This document shows, in pieces, positions 5,756 through 6,227 of a DNA stretch of 6,227 nt. The first letter of the stretch is position 1. Each line of letters starts with the position of its first letter. The translations under genes were made by a program, and so were the position numbers. The DNA is taken from assembly GCA_021793135.1 (NCBI GenBank), contig JAJYTI010000127.1, positions 1-6,227 on the forward strand, in the 5' to 3' direction. The notes below the pieces were generated by a model, which was not told where the DNA came from, searched no databases, and saw only the letters and a program-made list of their open reading frames with translations. The stretch is from Bacteroidota bacterium. GTDB taxonomy: Bacteria > Bacteroidota > Bacteroidia > Flavobacteriales > Flavobacteriaceae.

Positions 5756-6227
5756 TATAATCCTAGTTTTAATAGTAAGTCTTTGTGAGATTCTTCTTCG
5801 TCAAACTGTGCGATTCGAAGATTCTGAGTAGTGATAAAATCAACATGGCGAATATACGTATAAAGTGCTAAATACGTAGGATTGGTCTTGTCAATACTTC
5901 CAGAAAGATAAATAGGAATTGTTTCTGGATCTAAATTTAATTGTTCGTAAATAAATAAGGTATAGTAAACTATATCTTCGGGTGTATGATATTCAAAAGA
6001 ATTTGCTAAATATAACTTACCATCTTTATATACGAGTAAATCTAATTGTTTGGAAGTAAAGTTGGCAAATACACTGGTCGTTTTATTAGCTATTTCTGAG
6101 CAGTATTCTATCCAAGGGCCCAATGCATGGTAATAATGGAAACTTCCAAATTTTTCAAAGAAGTAGTTATTTAGATTTACAAATGGAATATACACTAACT
6201 TTATGCTATCATTTAATATAGATTCAT
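5755..6227 (-). CDS. DUF3822-like protein, C-terminal part, truncated by window edge
   Basis: The reading frame stays open to the right edge, so 156 complete residues of a longer protein are visible and the true start lies outside. A GTG at 6193-6195 is an internal valine codon, not a credible start: ESILNDSIKL precedes it in frame. Recognisable features are the aromatic-rich NNYFFEKFGSFHYYHA segment and the stretch DLLVYKDGKLYLANSFEYHT followed by EDIVYYTLFIYEQL. Together with the position directly before rsmD, this resembles the DUF3822 family of Bacteroidota, whose members are usually about 260-280 residues. No function is established for the family as far as I know, and no catalytic motif, signal peptide or membrane segment is seen in this part. 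The stop overlaps the rsmD start by one base, suggesting an operon and perhaps a role tied to RsmD, but that is inference. Family call is from memory of the sequence pattern. Confidence 0.8.
   Translation of the reverse strand, partial: ESILNDSIKLVYIPFVNLNNYFFEKFGSFHYYHALGPWIEYCSEIANKTTSVFANFTSKQLDLLVYKDGKLYLANSFEYHTPEDIVYYTLFIYEQLNLDPETIPIYLSGSIDKTNPTYLALYTYIRHVDFITTQNLRIAQFDEEESHKDLLLKLGL

Noticed and set aside
5755..6195. A 146-residue gene starting at the GTG at 6195
   Set aside because: The frame continues upstream without a stop to the window edge, and the preceding residues are sensible protein. The GTG is an internal valine codon of a longer gene.
1..6227. A defence island, mobile element or other novel accessory system
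   Set aside because: Every gene is a core or widespread housekeeping gene with uniform composition. No integrase, transposase, terminal repeats, tRNA-flanked island or toxin-antitoxin-like pair is present.

Overview
The window comes from a low-GC member of the Bacteroidota, most likely class Flavobacteriia. The evidence is the protein flavour of every gene (a DnaX without the Cys4 zinc module, a DUF3822-type gene beside rsmD), the AT-rich codon use, the near absence of Shine-Dalgarno sequences, and TAnnTTTG-type -7 promoter elements just ahead of uvrB, dnaX and rnpB.

Layout from left to right: (1) 1-732, minus strand, the N-terminal 244 codons of an exported M1-family metallopeptidase, cut off by the left edge. 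(2) 722-2722, minus, complete uvrB (nucleotide excision repair), whose 3' end overlaps the peptidase start by 11 bp. (3) 2723-2812, a 90-bp gap with a putative uvrB promoter and a short AT-rich inverted repeat. (4) 2813-4699, minus, complete dnaX (DNA polymerase III tau/gamma subunit). (5) 4700-4908, a 209-bp divergent intergenic region with outward-facing putative promoters for dnaX (minus) and rnpB (plus). (6) 4909-5210, plus, rnpB, the RNase P RNA and the only plus-strand gene. (7) 5198-5755, minus, rsmD (16S rRNA m2G966 methyltransferase), convergent with rnpB and overlapping its 3' end by 13 bp. (8) 5755-6227, minus, the C-terminal 156 residues of a DUF3822-like protein whose stop overlaps the rsmD start (TAATG); it runs off the right edge.

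Most of this is core information-processing DNA: replication clamp loader, excision repair, tRNA 5' maturation and rRNA modification. I see no mobile element, CRISPR array, defence locus or other accessory system, and nothing that deserves to be called a new multi-gene system.

The most interesting signal is inside dnaX. An uninterrupted A9 run sits exactly at the end of the clamp-loader domains, in the phase where an extra A, or a -1 ribosomal shift, leads directly to TGA. This is the architecture by which Thermus and E. coli dnaX make the short gamma protein. The second point of interest is the rnpB/rsmD overlap: the P1 helix and U-tract of RNase P RNA double, on the other strand, as the last codons of rsmD.

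[Form note: the feature confidence values were missing from the original answer and were supplied when the form was mended, judged from the wording of each entry.]
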